Positions 8,038 through 17,055 of a stretch of DNA of 64,000 bases are shown here, in pieces. This DNA is from an uncultured Clostridia bacterium (GTDB taxonomy: Bacteria > Bacillota > Clostridia > Christensenellales > Borkfalkiaceae): the NCBI GenBank assembly GCA_934271255.1, contig CAKQQS010000003.1, positions 95,142 through 159,141 of the forward strand, read 5' to 3'. The stretch's first letter is position 1. The number at the start of each line of letters is the position of its first letter. The notes beneath the pieces are model-generated. The model worked only from the letters and a program-made list of their open reading frames with translations, was not told where the DNA came from and searched no databases. Made by a program: the position numbers and the translations under genes.

Positions 8038-9009
8038 ATGTTAAAATACGTAATAAAAAGAATCCTTTTACTGTTATTAACGCTGTTGATTATATTATCG
8101 ATTTGTTTTATCATGATAAAATTGCTCCCGCTGCCCGTCGTTCAGGGAACAGAAAGCGTAAGAAAACTAGTCGAAGCGCAAAGAAGGGCAAGGGGCGCGT
8201 ACGATCCTATCATGGTACAATTCTGGCGGTTTTGGAAAGAGGTATTCACAAAGTTTGACTGGGGTACGGGTGAAAATATTTATCCCACGCAGTCTGTTGT
8301 AAAAATTATCGGGCAACAACTCCCCGCAACCATTTCCGTTAACCTTTTCTCTATTTTATTAAGCGTTCCCGTCGGTTTATTGTTGGGAATATTTGCCGCT
8401 ATCAAAAAGAATAAATGGCAAGACCATCTGATTTCTACTACGGTTATGATTTTCATATCCGTTCCGTCTTTCGTTTACGGCTTTTTGCTTTATTTTATAT
8501 TCATAGGCAAATTACAAATATTCGACTTAAAAGCGCTTCGTATCGATTTAGACAAAAACGTTTGGGGACAGGTTTTTGCTCCCAAGTACGTATATAATAT
8601 GATTCCCGCTATTCTCGCGTTATCTTTCGGCACGATTGCAGGGCTTACGAGATACACGAGAGCGGAACTTTCCGAAGTTTTGACAAGCGATTATATGTTG
8701 CTTGCAAGAACTAAGGGCTTGTCCAGAAGACAAGCGACGATTCGCCACGCCATGCGTAACGCAATGGTACCTATTTTCCCCATGATTTTGGGCGAGTTCA
8801 TTTCTATTATGAGCGGTTCGCTTATCATTGAAAACATATTCAATATAGCGGGTATCGGCGGATTGTATATCGACTCGATAAACTTGCTCGATTATAATTT
8901 CTTTATGGCTTTATCCGCTTTCTATACGGCGATAGGGCTTGTCGCGGGTATTATAATCGATTTGAGTTACGGATTTATCGATCCTAGAATAAGAATGGGG
9001 GCGAAATAA
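8038..9009 (+). CDS. oppB: Oligopeptide ABC transporter permease OppB
   Basis: Inner-membrane channel subunit of the peptide importer, partner of OppC. At 323 residues it has normal length. The first membrane segment (about 9-30, KRILLLLLTLLIILSICFI) is followed by an extracytoplasmic loop, then five more helices. The cytoplasmic EAA loop that docks on the ATPase is clear: DYMLLARTKGLSRRQATIRH at about 220-239. The C-terminus FIDPRIRMG is typical of DppB/OppB. AAGGA lies upstream of the ATG. The stop is one base before the oppC start. Unlike its partners, it carries no large insertion. Confidence 0.93.
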   Translation: MLKYVIKRILLLLLTLLIILSICFIMIKLLPLPVVQGTESVRKLVEAQRRARGAYDPIMVQFWRFWKEVFTKFDWGTGENIYPTQSVVKIIGQQLPATISVNLFSILLSVPVGLLLGIFAAIKKNKWQDHLISTTVMIFISVPSFVYGFLLYFIFIGKLQIFDLKALRIDLDKNVWGQVFAPKYVYNMIPAILALSFGTIAGLTRYTRAELSEVLTSDYMLLARTKGLSRRQATIRHAMRNAMVPIFPMILGEFISIMSGSLIIENIFNIAGIGGLYIDSINLLDYNFFMALSAFYTAIGLVAGIIIDLSYGFIDPRIRMGAK

Positions 9010-9010
9010 T

Positions 9011-10582
9011 ATGAAACAAATAGATATTAACAATATTGCTCCCGAAAAGTTTGCGTTCGTTCAGACCAACGTATCGTTAAACGACAAAATGCTGAAAACC
9101 AAACCCGTCGGCTATTTTAAAGACGCATGGAGAAGGTTTAAAAAGAACAAATCGTCTATTGTCGGTATGGTTATCATCGTGTTGCTGTTGTTGTTCGCTG
9201 TTTTCGGGCCCATTTTTTCAAGGTATAAGGTTTCCGATTTCGACGGCTATTATAACAATACTTTACCCAAACTCTTTTCGGACGCGGGCGGTTTTTGGGA
9301 CGGAACCAAAAAGGAAAGTTCCAACAAAGCAACCTATCAGTTAAGAGACGCTATGGGCGTTGAAAGCGGCAGAAAAACCGTCGTTCAGACTTACGGTCTA
9401 AAAATGGTAGACAACGCAATACCCGGGAAACCGCAGGTAGCCCTTTATAAATACCGTTACGACACCTACAATATCGTAGGATACTTGTTGATGGAACTTT
9501 CCGTTACGGAATATCAAAAGATTCAGGCGTATCAAAAAGAAAACAATATGCAAATATTGTATCCCGTTTGCAAAAGATCGGATATGTTCGATCAAAGCAA
9601 CGGAAACTACTGGTATAAAACGCATGCAAAGAACGCTGCCGACGGCTCTTACAGAAAGGGCGAAGCGGTTTTGGACGAGAACGGGAAATATCAACCCATT
9701 TACGACTTGTCCGCTACGGATTCTATCAGAAACGCCGACGGTACGACTACGCCGTACGACAGTTTAAGAATAGACGGGGACGACGGCAGTTATCGTTACG
9801 CAAGGTATAACGGAAGTAACGGATATTACACCGTAAGAGTTTGTTATTATAATTATTACGTATATAAAAACGGATTCGAGCCGTTCTTCCTGTTCGGTGT
9901 TAACAGTTTAGGTCAGGATATGTTCGTATGTATCGCTTCGGGTACGAGATTATCTTTAATTCTCGCGTTAGGCGTTGCCGTGATTAACTTTATAATCGGC
10001 GCGATTTACGGCGCGATAGAAGGGTATTACGGCGGAGCGGCGGACCTTATAATGGAACGTGTTTCCGATATATTGTCGGGTATACCGTTTATGGTCGCGG
10101 CGATATTGTTCAAGATGCACCTTGCAAAATCGCTCGGGGCGATAGGCGCGCTGTTGTTCACCTTCGTCATAACGGGGTGGATAGGCACGGCGAGTACCGT
10201 TCGTATGCAGTTTTACCGTTATAAAAATCAGGAATACGTTCTGGCGGCAAGAACGCTCGGCGCAAGCGACAGGCGAATTATCATGAAACATATTTTCCCC
10301 AACGCTTTGGGTACTATCGTTACCAGCGTAGCGTTGTTTATTCCCAGCGTTATTTTCTCGGAAACGTCGCTTTCGTATTTAGGCGTTATTTCGTTGTCCG
10401 ATCCGCCGAAAGGCATAATAAGTTTGGGTACGTTATTGACTGCGGGGCAAACGGCAATCGCCACGTATCCGCACATCATGTTGTTCCCGTCGCTCGTTAT
10501 TTCGCTTTTGATGATTTCGTTTAACATGTTCGGTAACGGGCTTAGAGACGCGTTTAACCCGTCGCTTAGGGGTTCGGAGTAA
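9011..10582 (+). CDS. oppC: Oligopeptide ABC transporter permease OppC with large extracytoplasmic insertion
   Basis: Second channel subunit. Family members are about 300 residues; this one has 523. Seen: a cytoplasmic N-tail, TM1 at about 52-72 (IVGMVIIVLLLLFAVFGPIF), then about 210 extra residues (roughly 78-288, rich in Tyr, Asp, Gly, Asn) before FFLFGVNSLGQDMFVCIASG, the counterpart of the conserved 'FGTDSLGRD' segment. Five helices follow, and the EAA loop EYVLAARTLGASDRRIIMKH lies at about 408-427. Topology puts the insertion outside the membrane, where it could contact OppA or roof the channel. The gene follows oppB by one base and precedes oppD by four, so the three are translationally linked. 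Confidence 0.9.
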   Translation: MKQIDINNIAPEKFAFVQTNVSLNDKMLKTKPVGYFKDAWRRFKKNKSSIVGMVIIVLLLLFAVFGPIFSRYKVSDFDGYYNNTLPKLFSDAGGFWDGTKKESSNKATYQLRDAMGVESGRKTVVQTYGLKMVDNAIPGKPQVALYKYRYDTYNIVGYLLMELSVTEYQKIQAYQKENNMQILYPVCKRSDMFDQSNGNYWYKTHAKNAADGSYRKGEAVLDENGKYQPIYDLSATDSIRNADGTTTPYDSLRIDGDDGSYRYARYNGSNGYYTVRVCYYNYYVYKNGFEPFFLFGVNSLGQDMFVCIASGTRLSLILALGVAVINFIIGAIYGAIEGYYGGAADLIMERVSDILSGIPFMVAAILFKMHLAKSLGAIGALLFTFVITGWIGTASTVRMQFYRYKNQEYVLAARTLGASDRRIIMKHIFPNALGTIVTSVALFIPSVIFSETSLSYLGVISLSDPPKGIISLGTLLTAGQTAIATYPHIMLFPSLVISLLMISFNMFGNGLRDAFNPSLRGSE

Positions 10583-10586
10583 GATT

Positions 10587-12755
10587 ATGGAAAAGAAAGA
10601 AGTAAAACTTGCTGTAAACAATTTAAAAATATCTTTCCGTACCGACGGCGGTAAAGTACAAGCCGTAAGAGATATTTCGTTCAATTTATATAAAGGCGAA
10701 ACGCTTGCGATAGTAGGCGAATCCGGTTCGGGTAAATCTGTTACGACGAGAGCCGTTTTGGGTATTTTGGCTAACAACGCCATTAAAGAAGGCGGTCAGA
10801 TAATTTACGACGGTCAGGATTTGATGAAGATTCCCGAAGAAGTATTTCATACTTTGCGCGGCGACAAGATTTCGATGATATTCCAGGATCCGTTGTCCAG
10901 TCTTAACCCGATTATGAGAATCGGCAAACAAATGACGGAAGCAATGATTATCAAAGGCAGGCTAAACCGTAAAAACTCTCGTAAAGACTTTAACTCGATG
11001 CTTGCCCGCGTCAACAAGTACATGAACTTGTCGGGCGACGGCTCGGACGTTTCCGCAAACAAACAAAAATGTAACGATTTCAATAAGTTTGAAGCGAAGC
11101 ACGCAAAATTAGAGTTTGCCTACAACGACGCGAAAGCCGTTTTGGACGAAGTCGTCGCTAATATAGACGACGTTACGTTCCGTATTTCAAAAAACGTTTT
11201 AAAGGGTATCGACAAACCGATAATCGAACTTTTGGGCAAGGTACAAAGAACTTACAATCCGTTCCTGATACACGACGAAATACCTAAAATCGAAAATCTT
11301 ATGCAAGAAGTCAAAAGCTTGCTGAAAGACAAGAAAAACGACGCGCGTTATCACAAAATATCTTTGAAACTTACTAATATCAAAGATATTTTAAAAGGCG
11401 CGATAGGGTTTGAGGAACCTAACTTTTTTTCGATCGGATATTATCTGACGTTCTCTAAAAACCCGCTCCCCGACGGGACGGTAAGAAAAGTCAATTTGAT
11501 TTTGCATAAATATCTCGACGATAACTTTATGCTCGATTTCATTGAAACGGCGAAACGCGGCGTTATGCTTTCAAATCGGAACGCTATCGAAAACAAAAAG
11601 AAAACGTGCGCGTATATCGACGCTAACAAATCGCTTTTCGCTAACGGCGAACTAAATAAAAAAGACGTTAAAAAGTATGTGAAAGAATTGACAAAACTCG
11701 TAACGTCGTCAATCGACAAGTTAGACGTAGTAAAAGACAACGTCGCGTATACTTTCGGCTCGACGATGGCGTCCGCGCTCGAACTGTATTTCGGCGCGAT
11801 TAAGAGAAACAAAAAAGAAGAATCGCGTTACGCTAAACAAAAAGCGAGTTACGACAGACTCGTGGCAAGGGGCAAGACTCCTACTTGGCAGGTAATCGAT
11901 AAAGATATTATCGACCTTGACGACGCGAAAGAAGACATCGTAACGGTTATCGACAGAATATATTCTCGTTTCGACGCGGATATTAAAGAAAACGATAACG
12001 TAGATTTCGATGCGAAAACAGTCGCTATTATCGACTATCTGAAAGACAAGGCGTCGAATTACGCGTACAGGGTTACTCACAGCATGGCGAAGAGCCGCGC
12101 GCTCAAACTTTTGGAAGAAGTAGGTATTCCCGAACCCAAAAAGAGATATATGCAATACCCGTTCGAGTTTTCGGGCGGTATGCGTCAGCGTATAGTTATA
12201 GCAATCGCGCTTTCGGCTAACCCCGACATTTTGATTTGCGACGAACCGACGACCGCGTTGGACGTTACCATTCAGTCGCAAATACTCGAACTTATCAAAG
12301 AAGTCAAGAAAGAGCGTGATCTTTCGGTAATTTTCATAACGCACGACTTGGGCGTAGTTGCGAACATGGCGGACAGAGTTGCCGTTATGTACGCAGGCAA
12401 GATTGTAGAAATCGGCACGGCGAACGATATTTTCTATTCGCCCGCGCATCCGTACACTTGGGCGTTGCTTTCGAGTATGCCCGACCTTGATACGAAAGAA
12501 AAGTTGGAATCTATTCCGGGCACGCCGCCTAATATGATTTACCCGCCCAAAGGGGACGCTTTCGCAGAGAGAAACAAGTATGCGATGCAAATCGATTTGG
12601 AAGAGCAACCGCCTATGTTTAAGATTTCCGACACGCACTATGCGGCTACGTGGTTGTTGCATCCCAACGCTCCGAAAATAAACCCGCCCAAAGCGGTTAC
12701 CGACCGTATTAAACGTATGCGACAAAAAATGAAGGAGGCAAAGAATAATGGCTGA
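10587..12755 (+). CDS. oppD: Oligopeptide ABC transporter ATPase OppD with about 380-residue insertion
   Basis: Cytoplasmic ATPase of the importer. Walker A GESGSGKS at 44-51, Q-loop IFQDPLSSLNP near 98-108, signature SGGMRQR near 529, Walker B and catalytic Glu in ILICDEPTTALDV, and H-loop ITHDLG. The usual C-terminal oligopeptide extension follows (HPYTWALLSSMP). However, about 380 residues are inserted between the Q-loop and the signature (roughly 122-505), doubling the protein to 722 residues. The insert is Lys/Asp-rich, predicted helical, and matches no domain I know. It falls in the helical subdomain, which faces the permease. The ATP-site motifs are intact, so activity is expected. The gene end overlaps oppF by 8 bases. 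Confidence 0.9.
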   Translation: MEKKEVKLAVNNLKISFRTDGGKVQAVRDISFNLYKGETLAIVGESGSGKSVTTRAVLGILANNAIKEGGQIIYDGQDLMKIPEEVFHTLRGDKISMIFQDPLSSLNPIMRIGKQMTEAMIIKGRLNRKNSRKDFNSMLARVNKYMNLSGDGSDVSANKQKCNDFNKFEAKHAKLEFAYNDAKAVLDEVVANIDDVTFRISKNVLKGIDKPIIELLGKVQRTYNPFLIHDEIPKIENLMQEVKSLLKDKKNDARYHKISLKLTNIKDILKGAIGFEEPNFFSIGYYLTFSKNPLPDGTVRKVNLILHKYLDDNFMLDFIETAKRGVMLSNRNAIENKKKTCAYIDANKSLFANGELNKKDVKKYVKELTKLVTSSIDKLDVVKDNVAYTFGSTMASALELYFGAIKRNKKEESRYAKQKASYDRLVARGKTPTWQVIDKDIIDLDDAKEDIVTVIDRIYSRFDADIKENDNVDFDAKTVAIIDYLKDKASNYAYRVTHSMAKSRALKLLEEVGIPEPKKRYMQYPFEFSGGMRQRIVIAIALSANPDILICDEPTTALDVTIQSQILELIKEVKKERDLSVIFITHDLGVVANMADRVAVMYAGKIVEIGTANDIFYSPAHPYTWALLSSMPDLDTKEKLESIPGTPPNMIYPPKGDAFAERNKYAMQIDLEEQPPMFKISDTHYAATWLLHPNAPKINPPKAVTDRIKRMRQKMKEAKNNG

Positions 12756-14028
12756 TAATCAGGAAGTAATTTTAAAAGTCGAACATCTTTGCCAGTATTT
12801 CAAAATGGGACACGGCCGTTATTTAAAAGCGGTCGACGACGTAAGTTTTGACGTTAAAAAAGGCGAAGTTTTCGGGCTGGTAGGCGAGTCGGGTTGCGGA
12901 AAAACCACGACGGGAAGATCTATCATTAAACTTTACGACATAACGGGCGGCAGCGTATACTTTAAAGGTCATCGTATTTGCGGCGGCGTAAGCAATTACA
13001 AACCGAATATAGCGAAAGCGAAGAAAGAGTACAAGGAAAAACTCAAAAGGCTCGAACAGGAAAAACAGGACGAGTTGAACGGCGGAGCGAACGCCGAAGA
13101 AGTCGAAAACAAGTACAAACAACTCACAGACGACGCCGAACGCGAACTTGTTGAGTATATAACGCAACAAAAAAAGGACAAGGCGGAATCGATTCACGCG
13201 CAAAAATATTGCGACAGAGATTACGCGCGAGAACGCGTAAAAGAAGTTCTTGCCGAAAGAGCGGCCGCTTTGGAACAATGTACGACGGAAGAAGAAAAAA
13301 TCGCCGTATCGAAAGAGTATAAATATAAACTCAGCCTTGCTAAAAAAGAACGGCTTGTTACCAAAATACAAATGATATTTCAGGATCCCATAGCGAGTTT
13401 GAATCCGCGTATGTCTATACGCGACATTATCGCGGAAGGTCTTGTTATAAAAGGCGTTAAGGACAAGAAATATATTCAGGAAGAAGTTTATAAAATGCTC
13501 GATTTGGTAGGGCTTGTTCCCGAGCACGCCGACAGATACCCGCACGAGTTTTCGGGCGGACAACGTCAACGTATCGGCATTGCTCGTTCCGTAATAATGA
13601 AACCCGATTTGATTATAGCGGACGAACCCATTTCCGCTTTGGACGTATCGATTCAGGCGCAAGTAATCAATTTGCTTAACAACCTGAGAGAAAAATTAGG
13701 GTTAACCATTTTGTTTATCGCGCACGACTTGTCCGTCGTAAAATATTTCTCGGACAGAATAGGCGTTATGTATTTCGGTAAAATGGTAGAACTTGCGTCT
13801 TCGGACGAATTGTTCGCTCATCCGTTGCACCCGTACACAAAGTCGCTTTTATCGGCGATTCCTTTGCCCGATCCTATATTTGAAAAGGACAGAAAGAGAA
13901 TTGTTTATAATCCCATTGCGGAACACGACTATTCGGTCGACAAACCGACGATGCGCGAAATAACGAAAGGGCATTTCGTATATTGCAACGACGCCGAAGA
14001 AAAGAAATATAAAAAACAGTTAGGATAA
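12748..14028 (+). CDS. oppF: Oligopeptide ABC transporter ATPase OppF with helical insertion
   Basis: Second ATPase, pairing with OppD. Walker A GESGCGKTT at 47-55, Q-loop IFQDPIASLNPR near 211, signature FSGGQRQR near 268, Walker B with catalytic Glu IIADEPISALDV, and H-loop IAHDLS. The C-terminal dipeptide/oligopeptide motif is present (HPLHPYTKSLLSAIP). About 125 residues rich in Lys and Glu (roughly 82-206) are inserted between Walker A and the Q-loop, with coiled-coil-like heptads (KEYKEKLKRLEQEKQDEL). This position differs from that of the OppD insertion. AAGGAGG precedes the ATG inside the end of oppD. Length 426 against about 310-330 in typical OppF. Confidence 0.9.
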   Translation: MADNQEVILKVEHLCQYFKMGHGRYLKAVDDVSFDVKKGEVFGLVGESGCGKTTTGRSIIKLYDITGGSVYFKGHRICGGVSNYKPNIAKAKKEYKEKLKRLEQEKQDELNGGANAEEVENKYKQLTDDAERELVEYITQQKKDKAESIHAQKYCDRDYARERVKEVLAERAAALEQCTTEEEKIAVSKEYKYKLSLAKKERLVTKIQMIFQDPIASLNPRMSIRDIIAEGLVIKGVKDKKYIQEEVYKMLDLVGLVPEHADRYPHEFSGGQRQRIGIARSVIMKPDLIIADEPISALDVSIQAQVINLLNNLREKLGLTILFIAHDLSVVKYFSDRIGVMYFGKMVELASSDELFAHPLHPYTKSLLSAIPLPDPIFEKDRKRIVYNPIAEHDYSVDKPTMREITKGHFVYCNDAEEKKYKKQLG

Positions 14029-14034
14029 ATCCGA

Positions 14035-14454
14035 ATGTTAGAAAACAACTCTAAGAGTAAATTATTGAAATACGGCATCACCTTCGCGGTCGCGGCGGTG
14101 ATTGCCGTTATAATAATGTGGGCGAAAGGCTTGTTTACGGCAACTGCGAAAGCGGACGTGTACCGTATATTGTGCGACGCCTTTTTTGTTCCGGGAATAA
14201 TGTACGTTCTTTTAGGACTGTTGTTTTTCGTTGCGGGAGCAGGGTCTTTCGACGGGTTTAATTACGCGCTGAAAATGGCTTTTTTGCGATTTACCTTTTC
14301 AAAAAACAAAAAACGCGTAACCTACGCGGAATACAAGGAAAGTAAAGACGAAAAACGTAAAGACGGTTTTTCGATATTGTTTTTGTTTTTAATAGGTCTG
14401 ATATTCGTCGTCGTTTCGATTATTATGCTTATTTTATATTACCGCGTTAAATAA
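14035..14454 (+). CDS. Small membrane protein, DUF3899-like
   Basis: A 139-residue protein with three likely membrane helices: about 12-32 (YGITFAVAAVIAVIIMWAKG), 46-68 (FFVPGIMYVLLGLLFFVAGAG) and 112-135. The cytoplasmic loop between the second and third holds SFDGFNYALKMAF and a very basic stretch (KNKKRVTYAEYKESKDEKRK). The arrangement and the FDG..YA segment resemble the DUF3899 family of Firmicutes, whose function is unknown. It starts 6 bases after oppF without a clear SD, so it is probably read with the opp operon and ends it at a terminator. It could be an accessory subunit, but only its position suggests this. Confidence 0.6.
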   Translation: MLENNSKSKLLKYGITFAVAAVIAVIIMWAKGLFTATAKADVYRILCDAFFVPGIMYVLLGLLFFVAGAGSFDGFNYALKMAFLRFTFSKNKKRVTYAEYKESKDEKRKDGFSILFLFLIGLIFVVVSIIMLILYYRVK

Positions 14455-14468
14455 TGCGGTATTTTTTT
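14440..14468 (+). terminator. Terminator of the opp operon
   Basis: TACCGC (14440-14445) and GCGGTA (14456-14461) with a 10-base loop, then seven Ts. The stem overlaps the stop codon of the DUF3899-like gene. Confidence 0.7.
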
Positions 14469-14481
14469 ACAAGGAGAAATT

Positions 14482-15816
14482 ATGTTTGATTTTAAAAAAG
14501 GGTACTACGCCGACGTCAGAATAGAAGACAGATTTTCTACTTACGTATCGTATCGCAACGGAAACATGGAAGAATGTAAAGAAAACAGCGTTAAAAAAGC
14601 GTTTATCAGGGTTTTTGACGGCGAGAAATGGTATTACGCGTCTACGTATAAACTAGCCGATATAAACGGCGAACTCGACAAGTTATACGCGTGCGCCACA
14701 AAAAACGATAACATAAACGACGATAAAATCGTTAAGCGTTTTGAAGTGAACGTTTACGATAACCTAAGATTTGCAAACGACTGCGTTAAAAACGTCGATA
14801 TAAAAGAAAAATCCAAGTTTTTAACTGACAGATTACAATACTTACAAAACGATTACGTTAAAATGAACGTCGCAACGTATATAGACAGGTACAGCGAGTA
14901 CGAGTTTTACTCGTCGAAAGGCGCGTCTTTGCATTACGACTTTCAACTTTCGGGAGCGGTTTTCGTCATCGCGCTCGCTAACGAAAAGGATAATTTCACG
15001 AACTATACGCAAAAATGTTGCGACGCGTTCTCGAAAGTAACTTTCAGCGAACGCGAATTAAAAGATTTCGTCGATGAAGGGGTGCATTTTCTGAACAACG
15101 CCAAGAGCGTAACGGCGGGCGCTTATCCCGTAATATTCGCGCCGGAAGTTGCCGGCGTGTTTGCGCACGAATCATTCGGGCATAAATCGGAAGCGGATTT
15201 TATGATAGGCGACGAAACGATGAGAAAAGAATGGGCGATAGGCAAAAAAGTAGGCTCGGATATACTCTCTATTTACGACAGCGGGCTTGAAGAAGGTTCG
15301 GGTTACGTCTTGTTCGACGACGAAGGCACGAGAACGAAAAAAACGTATCTTATCAAAAACGGCGTGTTGACGGGAAGACTGCATAGCGTAATCACGGCAG
15401 CCGATATGGACGAAGAATTGACGGGTAACGCAAGAGCGATAAATACCGATTACGAACCCATAGTGAGAATGACCAGCACGATTATAGACGCGGGTAAAGA
15501 CACTTTCGACGATTTGGTAAAGGGTATAAAACACGGATATTTCATTAAAACGGTCAAACACGGATCGGGTATGAGTACTTTTACCATCGCGCCGAATATC
15601 GCGTACGAAATAGTCGACGGAAAAATAGGCGAACCCGTAAAGATTGCCGTAATAACGGGCAACGTGTTTGAAACGCTGGGACTTATCGACGGACTTTCAA
15701 ACGAGAAAATCGTATGTTCGAGTATTTCGGGCGGTTGCGGTAAAATGGAACAATTCCCGCTTCCGGTATCCGACGGCGGTCCGTACGTAAGAATATCCAA
15801 GATGAATATTCAATAA
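14482..15816 (+). CDS. tldD: Metalloprotease TldD
   Basis: Catalytic half of the TldD/TldE heterodimeric zinc protease, which degrades unfolded peptides and matures some RiPPs and gyrase-targeting toxins in other bacteria. In this 444-residue protein the metal-binding HExxxH motif is present as HESFGH near residue 230, within VAGVFAHESFGHKSEADFM. The third ligand region and the C-terminal YEIVDGKIGEPVKIAVITGN and SISGGCGKMEQFPLPVS segments follow; the latter holds a conserved Cys. A strong SD (AAGGAG) precedes the ATG. It pairs directly with tldE, 12 bases downstream. No RiPP precursor is seen beside it, so a housekeeping peptidase role is likely. Confidence 0.92.
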   Translation: MFDFKKGYYADVRIEDRFSTYVSYRNGNMEECKENSVKKAFIRVFDGEKWYYASTYKLADINGELDKLYACATKNDNINDDKIVKRFEVNVYDNLRFANDCVKNVDIKEKSKFLTDRLQYLQNDYVKMNVATYIDRYSEYEFYSSKGASLHYDFQLSGAVFVIALANEKDNFTNYTQKCCDAFSKVTFSERELKDFVDEGVHFLNNAKSVTAGAYPVIFAPEVAGVFAHESFGHKSEADFMIGDETMRKEWAIGKKVGSDILSIYDSGLEEGSGYVLFDDEGTRTKKTYLIKNGVLTGRLHSVITAADMDEELTGNARAINTDYEPIVRMTSTIIDAGKDTFDDLVKGIKHGYFIKTVKHGSGMSTFTIAPNIAYEIVDGKIGEPVKIAVITGNVFETLGLIDGLSNEKIVCSSISGGCGKMEQFPLPVSDGGPYVRISKMNIQ

Positions 15817-15828
15817 GGAGAAAGGGTT

Positions 15829-17049
15829 ATGAATAAAGAAAAAATCATCGATTCGGAAACTTCGTACAGCGTAGGTATAGTCAATAACAATGTGGACGCT
15901 TTAAGAGTCAACGACAATAAATCTACAAGCGTAAGAGTGTATGAAAACGGTTGCATAGGAGTCGCGGGCGCGATAGGCGACGCGGACGAAACCGAGTTGA
16001 CGAAAAGGGCGGTGAAAAATCTTTCTTTCGGCGTAAAATATCCATGCGATTTTACGAAAGGACTCGTTAAAAGCGTAAACGACGCGAAAAAAATACCGAC
16101 GGCAAACGATTTTATGAAACAAGTCGAAAGCCTTGTTGCAAAACTGTCCGACAAATATCCCGATTACGTGTTTTCCAACAAGGTCAACGTTGAATCGAAA
16201 AAGGTTATATATACGAACTCGGAAAACACGAGTTTGGATTATGCGAGCAGCGCGTACGACACGAGCATTATGATAAAAGCCAAATCGTCGGCTAACATTT
16301 TCGACTTGGGATACGGCGCAAAAAACGACGTGTTCGACGCAGACGCGATAGTCGACGAAATAAGCGTTTTGTTGAACGCTTACGAAACCCCGATTGATTT
16401 TCCCGACGAAAAATTACCCGTTATAATCGACTCGGCAAGCCTTGCGGGGCATATCGTCAACGGCTTGGTAGCCGAAACTTTTTTGAGCGGAGCGAGTTTG
16501 TTTTCGGGTAAGTCGGGACAAAAAATATTTAACGAAAAAGTCAGTTTGTGTTTTGACAGAACGCCGAACAACGACAGTAAAACGCCCTTTTTCGATAAAG
16601 AAGGCACCGTTAAAGAAAATTACAAGTTCGACCTTGTAAAAAACGGCGTGCTTAAAGGACTCGTAGCGACAAAACGCACGGCGGCTATGTTCGGAATAGA
16701 AAGTTCGGGTACGAGCGTATCTACGTTCGATTCCGTTCCCATGGCGGGGGCGGGCGGATATACTTTTGAACCGACTTGCAAAGACTTAACGGAAATAATA
16801 AACGGCAAAGCGATTTACGTGTATATGACGAGCGGCGGCGATATGACGCCCGCAGGCGATTTAGGAATGCCCGTAATGCTTGCTTACTTGTACGATAACG
16901 GTAAACTGACGGGAAGACTTCCCGAATTCGGTATCGGCGGAAACATATTCGACGTACTCGGCAAAAACTTTGTCGGTATATGCAGAAACGATATTTTTAA
17001 TTATGACAAACATAAGGTGCTGGTATCTTATTTCGATATCAACAAATAA
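15829..17049 (+). CDS. tldE: TldE/PmbA, non-catalytic partner of TldD
   Basis: A 406-residue homologue of TldD without the HExxxH motif: the matching segment reads SLAGHIVNGLVAETFLSGASLF, so it lacks metal ligands, as TldE does. Also typical are TVKENYKFDLVKNGVLKGLV, MAGAGGYTFEP and TSGGDMTPAGDLGMPVMLAY. TldE forms a ring-like complex with TldD that threads unfolded peptide to the TldD zinc. AAGGAG lies upstream of the ATG. It ends 6 bases before the first exporter gene, suggesting that the protease pair and the exporter are expressed together. Confidence 0.92.
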   Translation: MNKEKIIDSETSYSVGIVNNNVDALRVNDNKSTSVRVYENGCIGVAGAIGDADETELTKRAVKNLSFGVKYPCDFTKGLVKSVNDAKKIPTANDFMKQVESLVAKLSDKYPDYVFSNKVNVESKKVIYTNSENTSLDYASSAYDTSIMIKAKSSANIFDLGYGAKNDVFDADAIVDEISVLLNAYETPIDFPDEKLPVIIDSASLAGHIVNGLVAETFLSGASLFSGKSGQKIFNEKVSLCFDRTPNNDSKTPFFDKEGTVKENYKFDLVKNGVLKGLVATKRTAAMFGIESSGTSVSTFDSVPMAGAGGYTFEPTCKDLTEIINGKAIYVYMTSGGDMTPAGDLGMPVMLAYLYDNGKLTGRLPEFGIGGNIFDVLGKNFVGICRNDIFNYDKHKVLVSYFDINK

Positions 17050-17055
17050 CTTTTT

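Noticed and set aside
12823..13662. Long antisense ORFs opposite opp and other genes
   Set aside because: They are reverse-frame shadows caused by the codon bias of the true genes; they lack SDs and known motifs.
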